The notes beneath the pieces were generated by a model. It saw only the letters and a program-made list of their open reading frames with translations. It searched no databases and had not been told where the DNA came from. Position numbers and translations under genes: made by a program. From Dehalococcoidia bacterium (lineage in GTDB: Bacteria > Chloroflexota > Dehalococcoidia > UBA2979), in the NCBI GenBank assembly GCA_009379925.1, contig WHSU01000011.1, positions 1-64,000 on the forward strand: 64,000 bases of DNA, read 5' to 3'. Shown piece by piece: positions 37,977 through 47,029 of the stretch (positions within the stretch are counted from its first letter, which is position 1; every line of letters starts with the position of its first letter).

Positions 37977-38974
37977 GCAACGGCGATCGTGCCGCATCGA
38001 CTGCCGCCGGCGGGCAGGGCGGGAACCGGAAGGTGGGTGAGCCCGTGTCCTACAAGCCAGGATTGGGAATGGCGTACGAACTGAGCCACCTGGGAGCGCT
38101 GGAGGCGGAGGCCATCCACATCATCCGGGAGGTGGCGGCGGAGTTCGAGCGCCCGGGCCTGCTCTTCTCCGGCGGCAAGGACTCGATCGTCATGCTGCGG
38201 CTGGCGGAGAAGGCGTTCTGGCCCCAGAGACTCCCGTTCCCCGTCGTCCACATCGACACCGGCCACAACTTCCCGGAGGTCATGGAGTTCCGTGACCGCC
38301 GCGTCGCGGAAATGAGCATCCGCCTGGTCGTCGGGTCCGTGCAGGACGCCATCGACGCCGGCCGCGTCGTCGAGGAGCGGGGGCCGCGGGCTTCGCGGAA
38401 CCGCCTCCAGACGACCGTGCTGCTGGACACGATCCAGCAGCACGCCTTCGACGCGGTGTTCGGCGGCGCGCGTCGCGACGAGGAGCGTGCCCGCGCCAAG
38501 GAGCGCATCTACTCGTTCCGCGACGAGTTCGGGCAGTGGGACCCGAAGCAGCAGCGCCCCGAGTTGTGGAACCTGTACAACGGACGCCACCGCAAGGGTG
38601 AGCACATCCGCGTCTTCCCGCTGTCCAACTGGACCGAGTTGGACATCTGGCAGTACCTGGCGCAGGAGCAGCTCGAGATCCCATCGGTCTACTACGCGCA
38701 CCGCCGCGAGGTCTTCCAGCGCGACGGCATGCTGATGGCGACCAGCCCGTTCCTGGAGCAACTGGAGGGCGAGGAGCCCTTCGAGGCGACCGTGCGCTTC
38801 CGGACCATCGGCGACATGACCTGCACGGCCGCCGTCGCCTCGGAGGCCGCCGACGTCGAGACGATCGTGGCGGAGATCGCTGCCACCCGGATCACCGAGC
38901 GCGGCGCCTCGCGAGCCGACGACCGGACCTCCGACGCGGCGATGGAAGACCGCAAACGCGAGGGATACTTCTAG
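37973..38974 (+). CDS. cysD: Sulfate adenylyltransferase subunit 2
   Basis: YELSHLGALEAEAIHIIREVAAEFERPGLLFSGGKDSIVMLRLAEKAFWP; ATGA overlap with upstream gene. Confidence 0.95.
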   Translation: MSNGDRAASTAAGGQGGNRKVGEPVSYKPGLGMAYELSHLGALEAEAIHIIREVAAEFERPGLLFSGGKDSIVMLRLAEKAFWPQRLPFPVVHIDTGHNFPEVMEFRDRRVAEMSIRLVVGSVQDAIDAGRVVEERGPRASRNRLQTTVLLDTIQQHAFDAVFGGARRDEERARAKERIYSFRDEFGQWDPKQQRPELWNLYNGRHRKGEHIRVFPLSNWTELDIWQYLAQEQLEIPSVYYAHRREVFQRDGMLMATSPFLEQLEGEEPFEATVRFRTIGDMTCTAAVASEAADVETIVAEIAATRITERGASRADDRTSDAAMEDRKREGYF

Positions 38975-39055
38975 CGCGAGACCGCCTCGTTACACGCACC
39001 CAGCAGCCGCGCAGTCGCATCGAGATCGCGCCGCGGCACCTCGGAAGGGCCCCTC

Positions 39056-40312
39056 ATGGAACTCCTGCGCTTCGCCACCGTCGGCTCTGTGGACGACGGG
39101 AAGAGCACCCTGATCGGCCGCCTGCTCTACGACTCGAAGTCGATCCTGCAGGACGCGTGGGACGCCATGGAGCGCACCTCGAAGTCCCGCGGCGACGAGT
39201 ACGTGAACCTGGCGCTGCTGACGGATGGCCTGCGCGCGGAGCGGGAGCAGGGCATCACCATCGATGTCGCCTACCGCTACTTCGCCACGCCCAAGCGGAA
39301 GTTCATCATCGCGGACACCCCCGGGCACATCCAGTACACGCGCAACATGGTGACGGGCGCCTCCACGGCCGACCTAGCGTTGATCCTGATCGACGCGCGG
39401 GAGGGAATGGTGGAGCAGTCCCGGCGGCATGCCTTCATCTCCAGCCTGCTCGGCATCCCCCACCTGGTCGTCTGCGTCAACAAGATGGACCTGGTGGACT
39501 ATGACCGCGCGGTGTTCGACCGCATCAAGGCGGAGTTCACGGCCTTCGCCAGCCGGCTCCAGGTGACCGATGTCACCTTCGTGCCCATCTCTGCGCTCAA
39601 GGGCGACAACGTCGTCGACCGCTCCGAGCACATGCCCTGGTACCAGGGCCCCACGCTGATGCACCACCTGGAGGAGGTGCACATTGCGTCGGACGACAAC
39701 TACATCGATGTGCGGTTCCCCGTGCAGTACGTGATCCGCCCACAGAGCAGCGACTACCCGGACTATCGGGGCTACGCCGGCACCGTCGCCGGCGGCGTCC
39801 TCCGCCCCGGGGACGACGTGGTGGTGTTGCCCTCCGGCTTCAGCACGCGCGTCGCCGGCATCGACACCTGTGACGGCCCGGTCCGCGAGGCGTTCCCGCC
39901 GATGTCCGTCATCGTGCGGCTGGAGGATGACCTCGACGTCTCACGGGGCGACATGATCTGCCGCCCACAGAACCGGCCCACGGCGTCCCACGACGTGGAG
40001 GCAATGGTTTGCTGGATGTCGGAGGACACGGAACTGGCGCCCGGCCGCCGGTACTCGCTGAAGCACACGACGCGCAGCGTGCGCACCGTCGTCCAGGACA
40101 TCCGCTATCGCATTGACGTGAACACGCTACATCGGGACCTGGGCGTGGAGGGGCTGAAGCTGAACGAGATCGGGCGCATCCACCTGCGCACCACGGCCCC
40201 GCTCTTCTTCGACGAGTACCGGCGCAACCGCCTCACCGGCAGCTTCATCCTCGTGGACGAGGCTACCAACAACACGGTCGGCGCCGGCATGATCTTGCAC
40301 CCGACGGACTGA
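39056..40312 (+). CDS. cysN: Sulfate adenylyltransferase subunit 1 (no fused APS kinase domain)
   Basis: FATVGSVDDGKSTLIGRLLYDSKSI, EQGITIDVAYRYFATPKRKFIIADTPGHIQYTRNMVTGAS. Confidence 0.95.
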   Translation: MELLRFATVGSVDDGKSTLIGRLLYDSKSILQDAWDAMERTSKSRGDEYVNLALLTDGLRAEREQGITIDVAYRYFATPKRKFIIADTPGHIQYTRNMVTGASTADLALILIDAREGMVEQSRRHAFISSLLGIPHLVVCVNKMDLVDYDRAVFDRIKAEFTAFASRLQVTDVTFVPISALKGDNVVDRSEHMPWYQGPTLMHHLEEVHIASDDNYIDVRFPVQYVIRPQSSDYPDYRGYAGTVAGGVLRPGDDVVVLPSGFSTRVAGIDTCDGPVREAFPPMSVIVRLEDDLDVSRGDMICRPQNRPTASHDVEAMVCWMSEDTELAPGRRYSLKHTTRSVRTVVQDIRYRIDVNTLHRDLGVEGLKLNEIGRIHLRTTAPLFFDEYRRNRLTGSFILVDEATNNTVGAGMILHPTD

Positions 40313-40889
40313 GGGGCCCGCTCCGGACCGCTCATCGCCCGGACGTCCGCATTCCGCCGGCTCTCCGGCGGAGCAACGCCTCCGGGCCTCGCCGTGCCCC
40401 TCGACCGTACGCCGCACCCACGCCTGTCGCTCGACGGTGAGGACCGCCGGCGCATTCGCGCGACGCCGCTCTGTCCTGCTCGTTCGGCGGGGAATCTTGA
40501 ACTTCCCTGACGCCGCGTGCCGGACCGCGTCGCGTTTTCTCGCTCATTCAGGTGTGCTCAGGAACTGAATCGCTGACATGCTACCTAAGACGCGTTTATG
40601 CTCTGTCGATAACTTTGCATGACCCCTGGGCATCCACTGCCTAGACTTGCGGCGGTCGCCCCGGCGACAGGTTGAGACTTCGTTCCCAACGCCGCGCACT
40701 CTCCCCGGCCCGGCATCGCGGCAAGCCACCCCACCCTGATCAGGTGCGGGGCTGTGTCGCTGCATACCCAGGCGGTCCCGCATGGAGGCGGGCCCGTACC
40801 GGAGGGGCAGGGCGGACGGACGGACTCTCGGGCAGGCAGCTGGCAGAGCCAACCAAGGATGAAGCAAGGAAGCTGGCAATCCGAGGCAC

Positions 40890-43649
40890 ATGCACCAACC
40901 TGACTTTAGCCCAGAACAGCGATCAAACTTTCTACAGCGCGTTACGGCCCATCCGGTCGGACGCCTCATCCTGCTGGGCGCGGCCCTGGCGCTCACGCTC
41001 TCTGTCCTCACCACGATGGCCGAAGCGGCCGGTCTGGTCGGCGGCACGCCCTTCGGGCGTCTGGTCGGCAACAACAGCTCTCACCCACTCATGGTCAGCA
41101 ACAACGCCGACCGTTCAGGCGCCTCCGGCCTGGACGGCGCGAGCCTCTCGGGCGATGTGTACATCTTCGTGACGCCTACCGAGGGCATTCGTCAGGTGCG
41201 CTTCTACCTGGACGACCAGGAACGGGCCGGGAGCCCGCGCCAGGTCGAGAACGTGGCCCCGTACGACTTCGCGGCCACCGCCGACGACGAAGAGGCGCAC
41301 GCCTTCGATGCGGACGGCCTCGTCGACGGGGAGCACACCGTCACCGCCGAAGTAGAGACGATGGATGGGGAGGTCGCCCTGGCCGCGGCCACGTTCACGG
41401 TCGGCGTAGTGGAGCGCGCGATGGCGCAGGTCACGAGCGGAGGGGAGTTCCCCTTGCTCGTCAGTCGCTCGGAGGACCGTTCTGGTAGCGAGTTGCTCGA
41501 CGGCTCGACGCAGGACGGCCAGATCTTCGTGTTCATCGAGCCGCAAGGCGTGAAGCGGGTCTACTTCTTCCTCGACAACGCGGACCAATCCGGCAGCGCG
41601 TTCCAGACTGAGAACCACAGCCCCTACGACTTCGCGGGCACCGTAGACGGCACTGGCAGCGCGCGCGCTTTCGACGCGTCCGCGCTCTCATCGGGTGAGC
41701 ACACGATCAGTGCGCGGGTGGAAACGAGCGACGGGGCGTCGGTGGTGACCTCCGCAACCTTCAGCGTGGGCGAGGGTGGCGCGCCGAGCCCCAGCGCCAC
41801 GCCCAGCGGTTCCCCAACCGCTACCGCAACCTCGGCGCCCGGCAGCCAGGAGGGGTCCGGCGACGGTTCTGACTGGGGTCTCGCTCTGAGCCAGGCCTCC
41901 AACCGCTCGACCCCCTCGGGCCTCGATGGGGCGACGGTCTCCGGAGAGATCTTCGTGTTCATCGCGCCGGACAGCGGGATCGGTCGCGTGCGATTCTTCG
42001 TGGACGACCCGGACCGGAAGGGGTCACCATACCTGACGGAGTACCAGCCGGCCTACGACCTGGCGGGGACCCTCGGGGGCGGTCGCGCCGCTCCTTTCGA
42101 CGCCGACCAGCTCGGCGCCGGTAGCCACACCGTGACCGCCGAGATCGATCGCAAGTCCGGCGGCATGGAAGTGATCCACACCACCTTCACCGTGGGTGGA
42201 TCGGACGGCGGGTCGGGCGGCGACACGCCCGATGGCACTCCGACGGCCACTCCCATCGGTATACCAACGAGCGGCGGACAGCAGCCATCCGTCTCGGGCT
42301 CGGCCCCCAACGGCGCGGTGGAGGTCCGGCCCGGCGACAACGTCCAGTCGATGGTGAACAGCAAGCCGGGCGGCACGACGTTCTACCTCGCGGCCGGCGT
42401 CCACCGGATGCAGAGCGTGGCACCGAAGGACGGCAACACGTTCATCGGGGCGCCCGGCGCCGCGATGCGAGGCTCGCGTGAGTTGAGTTCCTGGGACCGC
42501 GCTGGCTCCAACTGGGTCATCGGCGGCCAGACGCAGGAAGGGCGGCGCGTGGGTGCGTGCGAATTCCTGCCGAACGGGCAGCGCGACACCATGTGTGTCT
42601 ACCCGGAGCAGCTGTTCATCGACGGCGAGCGTCTGACGCAGGTGGGCAGCCTGAGCCAGCTCGGCTCAGGGAAGTGGTACTTCGACTACGGCAGGGACCG
42701 GATCTACATAGCGGACAATCCCAGCGGACGGCTGGTCGAGACCAGCGTCACGGACATGGCCTTCTATGGCAATGCCCGCAACGTCACGATTCGCGGCCTG
42801 GTCATCGAGCAGTACGCGAGCCCGGCACAGGTGGGGGCGCTCCAGGGCAAGGACGGCTCTGGCTGGGTCGTGGACGGTAACATCGTCCAGTACAACCACG
42901 GCGTGGGCATTCGTACCGGCACGGGGATGCAGGTCCTGAACAACACCGTGCTCCACCAGGGCCAGATTGGGATCACCGGCGCCGGGAGCGACGTCGTCGT
43001 CCAGGGTAACGAGATTGCCTACAACAACGAGTCGTTCTACAAGCCACGCTGGGAAGCCGGCGGGACGAAGTTCGTGAAGACTCGGAACCTGGTGGTGCGC
43101 GACAATTACGTGCACCACAACACCGGCCCCGGCATCTGGACTGACATCGACAACGTTCACACGTTGTTCGAAGGCAATCGCGTGGAGTACAACACCGGCC
43201 AGGGCATCAAGCACGAGATCAGCTACGACGCCATCATTCGTGGAAACACCGCCCGCTTCAACGGCACCAACCACGATGTCTGGCTCTGGGGCGCGCAGAT
43301 CCTGGTGCAGAACAGTCCAAACGTCGAGGTCTACAACAACACGGTGGTCGCCGGGGAGAGTGCGGGCGACGGAATCGCCGGCGTGAACCAGGATCGAGGG
43401 ACGGGCAGCCACGGCAAGTGGGAGCTGCGAAACCTCTGGGTGCATGACAACGACATCACGTACCTGGGCAACGGACAGAACTCGGGCGTCGCCGGGAACT
43501 GCGGGGACAACAACCGGTTCAGCGGAAACACCTACCGCGCCCCCAGGGACTATCAGGACAAGAACTGGTGGGAATGGTGTGGCCGGACGAGCTTCGGCGG
43601 CCTCCAGAAGATCGGTCAGGAGGCCGGGGGGAATCTCCTCACCAACTGA
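40890..43649 (+). CDS. Secreted right-handed parallel beta-helix protein with three N-terminal Ig-like-looking repeats (paralog C)
   Basis: N-terminal hydrophobic segment LILLGAALALTLSVL; repeats at aa 65-173, 184-295, 326-437; beta-helix WEAGGTKFVKTRNLVVRDNYVHHNTGPGIWTDIDN closely matching paralog A. Confidence 0.87.
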   Translation: MHQPDFSPEQRSNFLQRVTAHPVGRLILLGAALALTLSVLTTMAEAAGLVGGTPFGRLVGNNSSHPLMVSNNADRSGASGLDGASLSGDVYIFVTPTEGIRQVRFYLDDQERAGSPRQVENVAPYDFAATADDEEAHAFDADGLVDGEHTVTAEVETMDGEVALAAATFTVGVVERAMAQVTSGGEFPLLVSRSEDRSGSELLDGSTQDGQIFVFIEPQGVKRVYFFLDNADQSGSAFQTENHSPYDFAGTVDGTGSARAFDASALSSGEHTISARVETSDGASVVTSATFSVGEGGAPSPSATPSGSPTATATSAPGSQEGSGDGSDWGLALSQASNRSTPSGLDGATVSGEIFVFIAPDSGIGRVRFFVDDPDRKGSPYLTEYQPAYDLAGTLGGGRAAPFDADQLGAGSHTVTAEIDRKSGGMEVIHTTFTVGGSDGGSGGDTPDGTPTATPIGIPTSGGQQPSVSGSAPNGAVEVRPGDNVQSMVNSKPGGTTFYLAAGVHRMQSVAPKDGNTFIGAPGAAMRGSRELSSWDRAGSNWVIGGQTQEGRRVGACEFLPNGQRDTMCVYPEQLFIDGERLTQVGSLSQLGSGKWYFDYGRDRIYIADNPSGRLVETSVTDMAFYGNARNVTIRGLVIEQYASPAQVGALQGKDGSGWVVDGNIVQYNHGVGIRTGTGMQVLNNTVLHQGQIGITGAGSDVVVQGNEIAYNNESFYKPRWEAGGTKFVKTRNLVVRDNYVHHNTGPGIWTDIDNVHTLFEGNRVEYNTGQGIKHEISYDAIIRGNTARFNGTNHDVWLWGAQILVQNSPNVEVYNNTVVAGESAGDGIAGVNQDRGTGSHGKWELRNLWVHDNDITYLGNGQNSGVAGNCGDNNRFSGNTYRAPRDYQDKNWWEWCGRTSFGGLQKIGQEAGGNLLTN
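41082..41408 (+). repeat. Protein-level tandem repeat 1 of paralog C
   Basis: HPLMVSNNADRSGASGLDGASLSGDVYIFVTPTEGIRQVRFYLDDQE...YDFAATADDEEAHAFDADGLVDGEHTVTAEV...ATFTVG. Confidence 0.85.
41439..41774 (+). repeat. Protein-level tandem repeat 2 of paralog C
   Basis: FPLLVSRSEDRSGSELLDGSTQDGQIFVFIEPQGVKRVYFFLDNAD...YDFAGTVDGTGSARAFDASALSSGEHTISARV...ATFSVG. Confidence 0.85.
41865..42200 (+). repeat. Protein-level tandem repeat 3 of paralog C
   Basis: WGLALSQASNRSTPSGLDGATVSGEIFVFIAPDSGIGRVRFFVDDPD...YDLAGTLGGGRAAPFDADQLGAGSHTVTAEI...TTFTVGG. Confidence 0.85.
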
Positions 43650-43690
43650 GGTCCGCGAACGACGGAATCGACCTCGAGTGACCGCACGGA

Positions 43691-43714
43691 CCGGCCCCTC
43701 CTCGGAGGGGCCGG
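43691..43714. terminator. Intrinsic-type terminator hairpin between convergent genes
   Basis: Perfect CCGGCCCCTCC-TC-GGAGGGGCCGG, followed by cttcgtcgt. Confidence 0.7.
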
Positions 43715-43749
43715 CTTCGTCGTCCGGGTGCCGCCGTATCCGCCTGGCG

Positions 43750-44268
43750 TCAGGCGTCGTCCGAGGCGCGTCCCCCGATCGCCGCGGCGATCGCGTCCGC
43801 CGCTAGCACACCCAGATCGTGGCCCACGTTGCGGGCGTCGGCCCACTCGACCGCCAGGATCTCGAGGCTACAGCGAACGCTCTCCGGGCACTGCCCCGCC
43901 GCCAGCCGGCACTCGTAGGTGATCGCGATCCCTCGTGAGCTGGGGACTCGTTCGGATGGGTGCCGGCGGACCTGGAGGGGCCAGACGACCTCCACGATGA
44001 GCCCCAGTTCCTCCCGGATCTCCCGCACGAGCGCCGCAGCCGGTTCCTCGCGGCCGTCCACCCAGCCACCCGGCAGACCCCACGGCCGGTGCGGGCGAAA
44101 GAGGTGTTCGGCCAGCAGCACCCGCCCGCCGTCGTCGAGGATCACGGCCAGCACACCCACCCTGTGCCGCGACACGAGGAGGTTCGAGGCCAGCACGAGT
44201 CCCCATTGCAGCGGCGGTAGCCGGCGAAGCAGCACGGCGGCCGGGCGACGGAGGTCCAGATGCGGCAT
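43750..44268 (-). CDS. NUDIX hydrolase
   Basis: GLPGGWVDGREEPAAALVREIREELGL Nudix box. Confidence 0.92.
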   Translation of the reverse strand: MPHLDLRRPAAVLLRRLPPLQWGLVLASNLLVSRHRVGVLAVILDDGGRVLLAEHLFRPHRPWGLPGGWVDGREEPAAALVREIREELGLIVEVVWPLQVRRHPSERVPSSRGIAITYECRLAAGQCPESVRCSLEILAVEWADARNVGHDLGVLAADAIAAAIGGRASDDA

Positions 44269-44283
44269 CTCAGCGGCCGTCTC

Positions 44284-45081
44284 TCAGGCGCCGATCGTCC
44301 CCGATGCCGGCAGGCCGCGCGCGACAAAGTGAGGGTTCTCGAATCCCGGCTTGCCGTACGTCAGCGGCGTCCCGTCCAGGCGGGACACGCTGCCCCCAGC
44401 GGCGCCCAGCACCGCGTGTCCCGCCGCGATGTCCCACTCCATGGTGCGGCCGATCCGGGGATAGAGGTCCGCGCTCCCCTCGGCGACCCGGCAAAGCTTC
44501 AGGGAGGACCCCGCGGACACCAGTTCTTTCACCTGGTAGTCCCGCAGGAACTCATCGGTGGCCTCATCCCGGTGGGAGCGGCTCGCGACCACCACCAGCC
44601 CCTCCGTCGAAGGCGTCCGGCAGGCGATGCGCTCCGGGGCGCCCTCGCCGCGACGCCGGTAGGCGGCCCCCGGCCCCGCGGCCCAGTAGGTCTCGTCCAG
44701 GGCGGGAAGGTGCACCACACCCAGCACGGGCTCACCGCCCTCGATGAGCGCGATGTTCACGGTGAACTCGCCGTTTCGGTTCACAAACTCCCGCGTGCCG
44801 TCCAGCGGGTCGACCAGGATGAACGGGCCCTCGCCGACCTCGGGCGCCCCGCCCGCGGCCACCTGCTCTTCGGCGACGACCGCCACGCCCGGCGCGAGCC
44901 GCTGGAGGCCCGCGAGGATGATCCGCTCGGCGCGCTCGTCAGCGTCCGTCACCGGCGACGTGTCGGCCTTGTCACGGACCTCGATGTCCCCCGCGTAGAC
45001 GTCCAGGATCTCCCGTCCCGCATCCTCGGCCAGGGCGCAGAGCGCCGCTGCCAGTGACTCGCGCTCACCCATGGGACCCAC
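44284..45081 (-). CDS. cysQ: 3'(2'),5'-bisphosphate nucleotidase / inositol monophosphatase family (CysQ-like)
   Basis: SPVTDADERAERIILAGL, VAEEQ, FILVDPLDGTREFVNRNGEFTVNIALIEGG, WDIAAGHAVLGAAGG metal-binding motifs. Confidence 0.85.
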   Translation of the reverse strand: MGPMGERESLAAALCALAEDAGREILDVYAGDIEVRDKADTSPVTDADERAERIILAGLQRLAPGVAVVAEEQVAAGGAPEVGEGPFILVDPLDGTREFVNRNGEFTVNIALIEGGEPVLGVVHLPALDETYWAAGPGAAYRRRGEGAPERIACRTPSTEGLVVVASRSHRDEATDEFLRDYQVKELVSAGSSLKLCRVAEGSADLYPRIGRTMEWDIAAGHAVLGAAGGSVSRLDGTPLTYGKPGFENPHFVARGLPASGTIGA

Positions 45082-45123
45082 TCCTCACATCGAAACTGTC
45101 GCGGACGGCCGAACCCACGTCCG

Positions 45124-46932
45124 TCAGTCCACCGGCCAGATGATCGGCACCAGCATCACGACGATCACCACCACAAGGATCGTCAGCGGAAAACCGAGGC
45201 GCATGTAGTCCGTGAAACGGTAGCCGCCCGGGCCGTAGACCATGGTGTTCGTCTGGTAGCCCACGGGCGTGAGAAACGATGCCGATGCGGAAATCGCGAC
45301 CGAGATGGCCACGCCTCGAGGGTCGAGCCCCGCGACACTCGCCGTGGAGAGGGCGATCGGAAGGATCAGGACCGCCGCGGCGTTGTTCGTGATCATCTCC
45401 GTAACGACGATCGTCGTCAGGACGATGCCGAGGAGTACGCCTCGGTCGCCCAACCCGCTGAAGGCATCGACGAGTCCGGTTGCGACCTGTGCGGCCAGCC
45501 CGGAACTTTCCATCGCCGCCGCCAGGCCGAAGGCGGAGGCGATGGTCACGATCACGTCCAGGTCGACCGATGTCCGGGCCTCGTTCGGCGTGAGCACCCC
45601 GCTGGCCACCAGCACGACCGCGCCGACGAGCGATGCCACGAGGATGGACACCAGCCCGACCGCCGAGGCGACGACGATCGCCGCGATCGTGCTCACCACG
45701 ATGACCGACTTCCCGAGGCGTCGGGGCTCCACCTGGTCCAGCCGCGAGATCAGCAGGAACTCGCGGCTGTCATACCAGCGGGCACGAAACCCGGGGTCGG
45801 CAAGCAACAGCAGCGTGTCCCCTACGCGCAGGCGCACCTCGCCCAGCTTGGCGTTGATGCGCTGACCCGAGCGGTGGATCGCGACGACCGCGGCCTGGTA
45901 GCGGCTGCGGAACTCGGCTTCGCGCAGGGTCCGGCCGATCAGCGGGGACGTGACCCCCAACACCGCCTCGAAAAACGCCCCGCGCTCACGCTCGAAGTCC
46001 ACGATGTGTTCTTCGTGCGTCGATGCCAGGCCGCGCATGCTGCGCAGGTCCAGCACGCGCTCCGCCCGGCCGACGAACCGCAGCACGTCGTCGCCCCGGA
46101 GGGGGGTGGTGGGGGTGACGGGGAAGATCTGGTCGTCGCCACGGTCGATCTGCACCAGGAAGACATCCTGCAGGTGCCGCAGCCCGCCGGCCTCCACGGC
46201 CGCGCCGTCCAGGGGGCCTCCCGGTTCCACCACCATGTCGACGACAAACGAGCGGCTGTCCTCCCGGAACTCACGCCGCGCGGATCGGCGGTCGGGCAGC
46301 AAGACCGGGCTCAGGAAGATGAGGAGCAGGACGCCCAGCACCGCGACTGGCGCGCCGACCATCCCGATCTCGAACATCCCAATCGCGTCGAACCCCGATG
46401 CTTCGAGCTGACCGGAGACGACGATGTTCGTGGATGTCCCGATCACCGTGGCCGTCCCGCCGGCGATCGCCGCGAAGGAGAGCGGCATCAGGAACCGCGA
46501 GGGCGGCAGCCCGTTCCGGTCGGCCCAGTTGGACACGGTGGGCGCCAGCATGGCGACGATTGGAGTGTTGTTCAGGACCGCCGAACTGACCGCCGTCGGC
46601 GCCAGCAGCCGGGCTGCTGCCCGACGGTAGTTGCTCCCTGTCCCCAGCATGCTCCCGATCGCCGGGGCGAGTGCTCCCGTGCGCTCGGCGGCACGGGCTA
46701 CCAGGTAGAGCGCGGCGACAGTGAACGGCGCCGGGTTGGAGAACCCCGCGAGCGCCTGTTCGGAGTCGATGACGCCGATGGTGAGCAGGACCACGACGGC
46801 GCCGAACATGGCAGCCGACGGCGGCAAACGGTCGCTCACGAGCAGGGCGACCGTCCCCACGGTAACGGCCAGCGTGATCCAAGCGTCGGTAGTCACTCGC
46901 TCGATGCTAAGCGAAGGCCCCGTCGCGGGCAT
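45124..46932 (-). CDS. SLC13/DASS-family permease with two TrkA-C (RCK_C)-like domains (possible sulfate transporter)
   Basis: SSAVLNNTPIVAMLAPTV, GGTATVIGTSTNIVVSGQL and SASASFLTPVGYQTNTMVYGPGGYRFTDYMRLGFPL motifs; two central LRGDDVLRFVG / LRVGDTLLLLA TrkA-C-like segments. Confidence 0.85.
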   Translation of the reverse strand: MPATGPSLSIERVTTDAWITLAVTVGTVALLVSDRLPPSAAMFGAVVVLLTIGVIDSEQALAGFSNPAPFTVAALYLVARAAERTGALAPAIGSMLGTGSNYRRAAARLLAPTAVSSAVLNNTPIVAMLAPTVSNWADRNGLPPSRFLMPLSFAAIAGGTATVIGTSTNIVVSGQLEASGFDAIGMFEIGMVGAPVAVLGVLLLIFLSPVLLPDRRSARREFREDSRSFVVDMVVEPGGPLDGAAVEAGGLRHLQDVFLVQIDRGDDQIFPVTPTTPLRGDDVLRFVGRAERVLDLRSMRGLASTHEEHIVDFERERGAFFEAVLGVTSPLIGRTLREAEFRSRYQAAVVAIHRSGQRINAKLGEVRLRVGDTLLLLADPGFRARWYDSREFLLISRLDQVEPRRLGKSVIVVSTIAAIVVASAVGLVSILVASLVGAVVLVASGVLTPNEARTSVDLDVIVTIASAFGLAAAMESSGLAAQVATGLVDAFSGLGDRGVLLGIVLTTIVVTEMITNNAAAVLILPIALSTASVAGLDPRGVAISVAISASASFLTPVGYQTNTMVYGPGGYRFTDYMRLGFPLTILVVVIVVMLVPIIWPVD

Positions 46933-47029
46933 CGGCGAAACCCTAAGAATGCCCGCGTCCCTCGCGAAGGCCGTCCGGCTGATAGCCTCGACGTGTCCCG
47001 GACGACCGAAGACGAGGGGTGTCCTGCCG

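Noticed and set aside
40560-40889. Second GEMM riboswitch upstream of beta-helix paralog C
   Set aside because: Looked for a GACGCAAAG core with a GNRA-capped stem and found none; kept only as an unexplained leader
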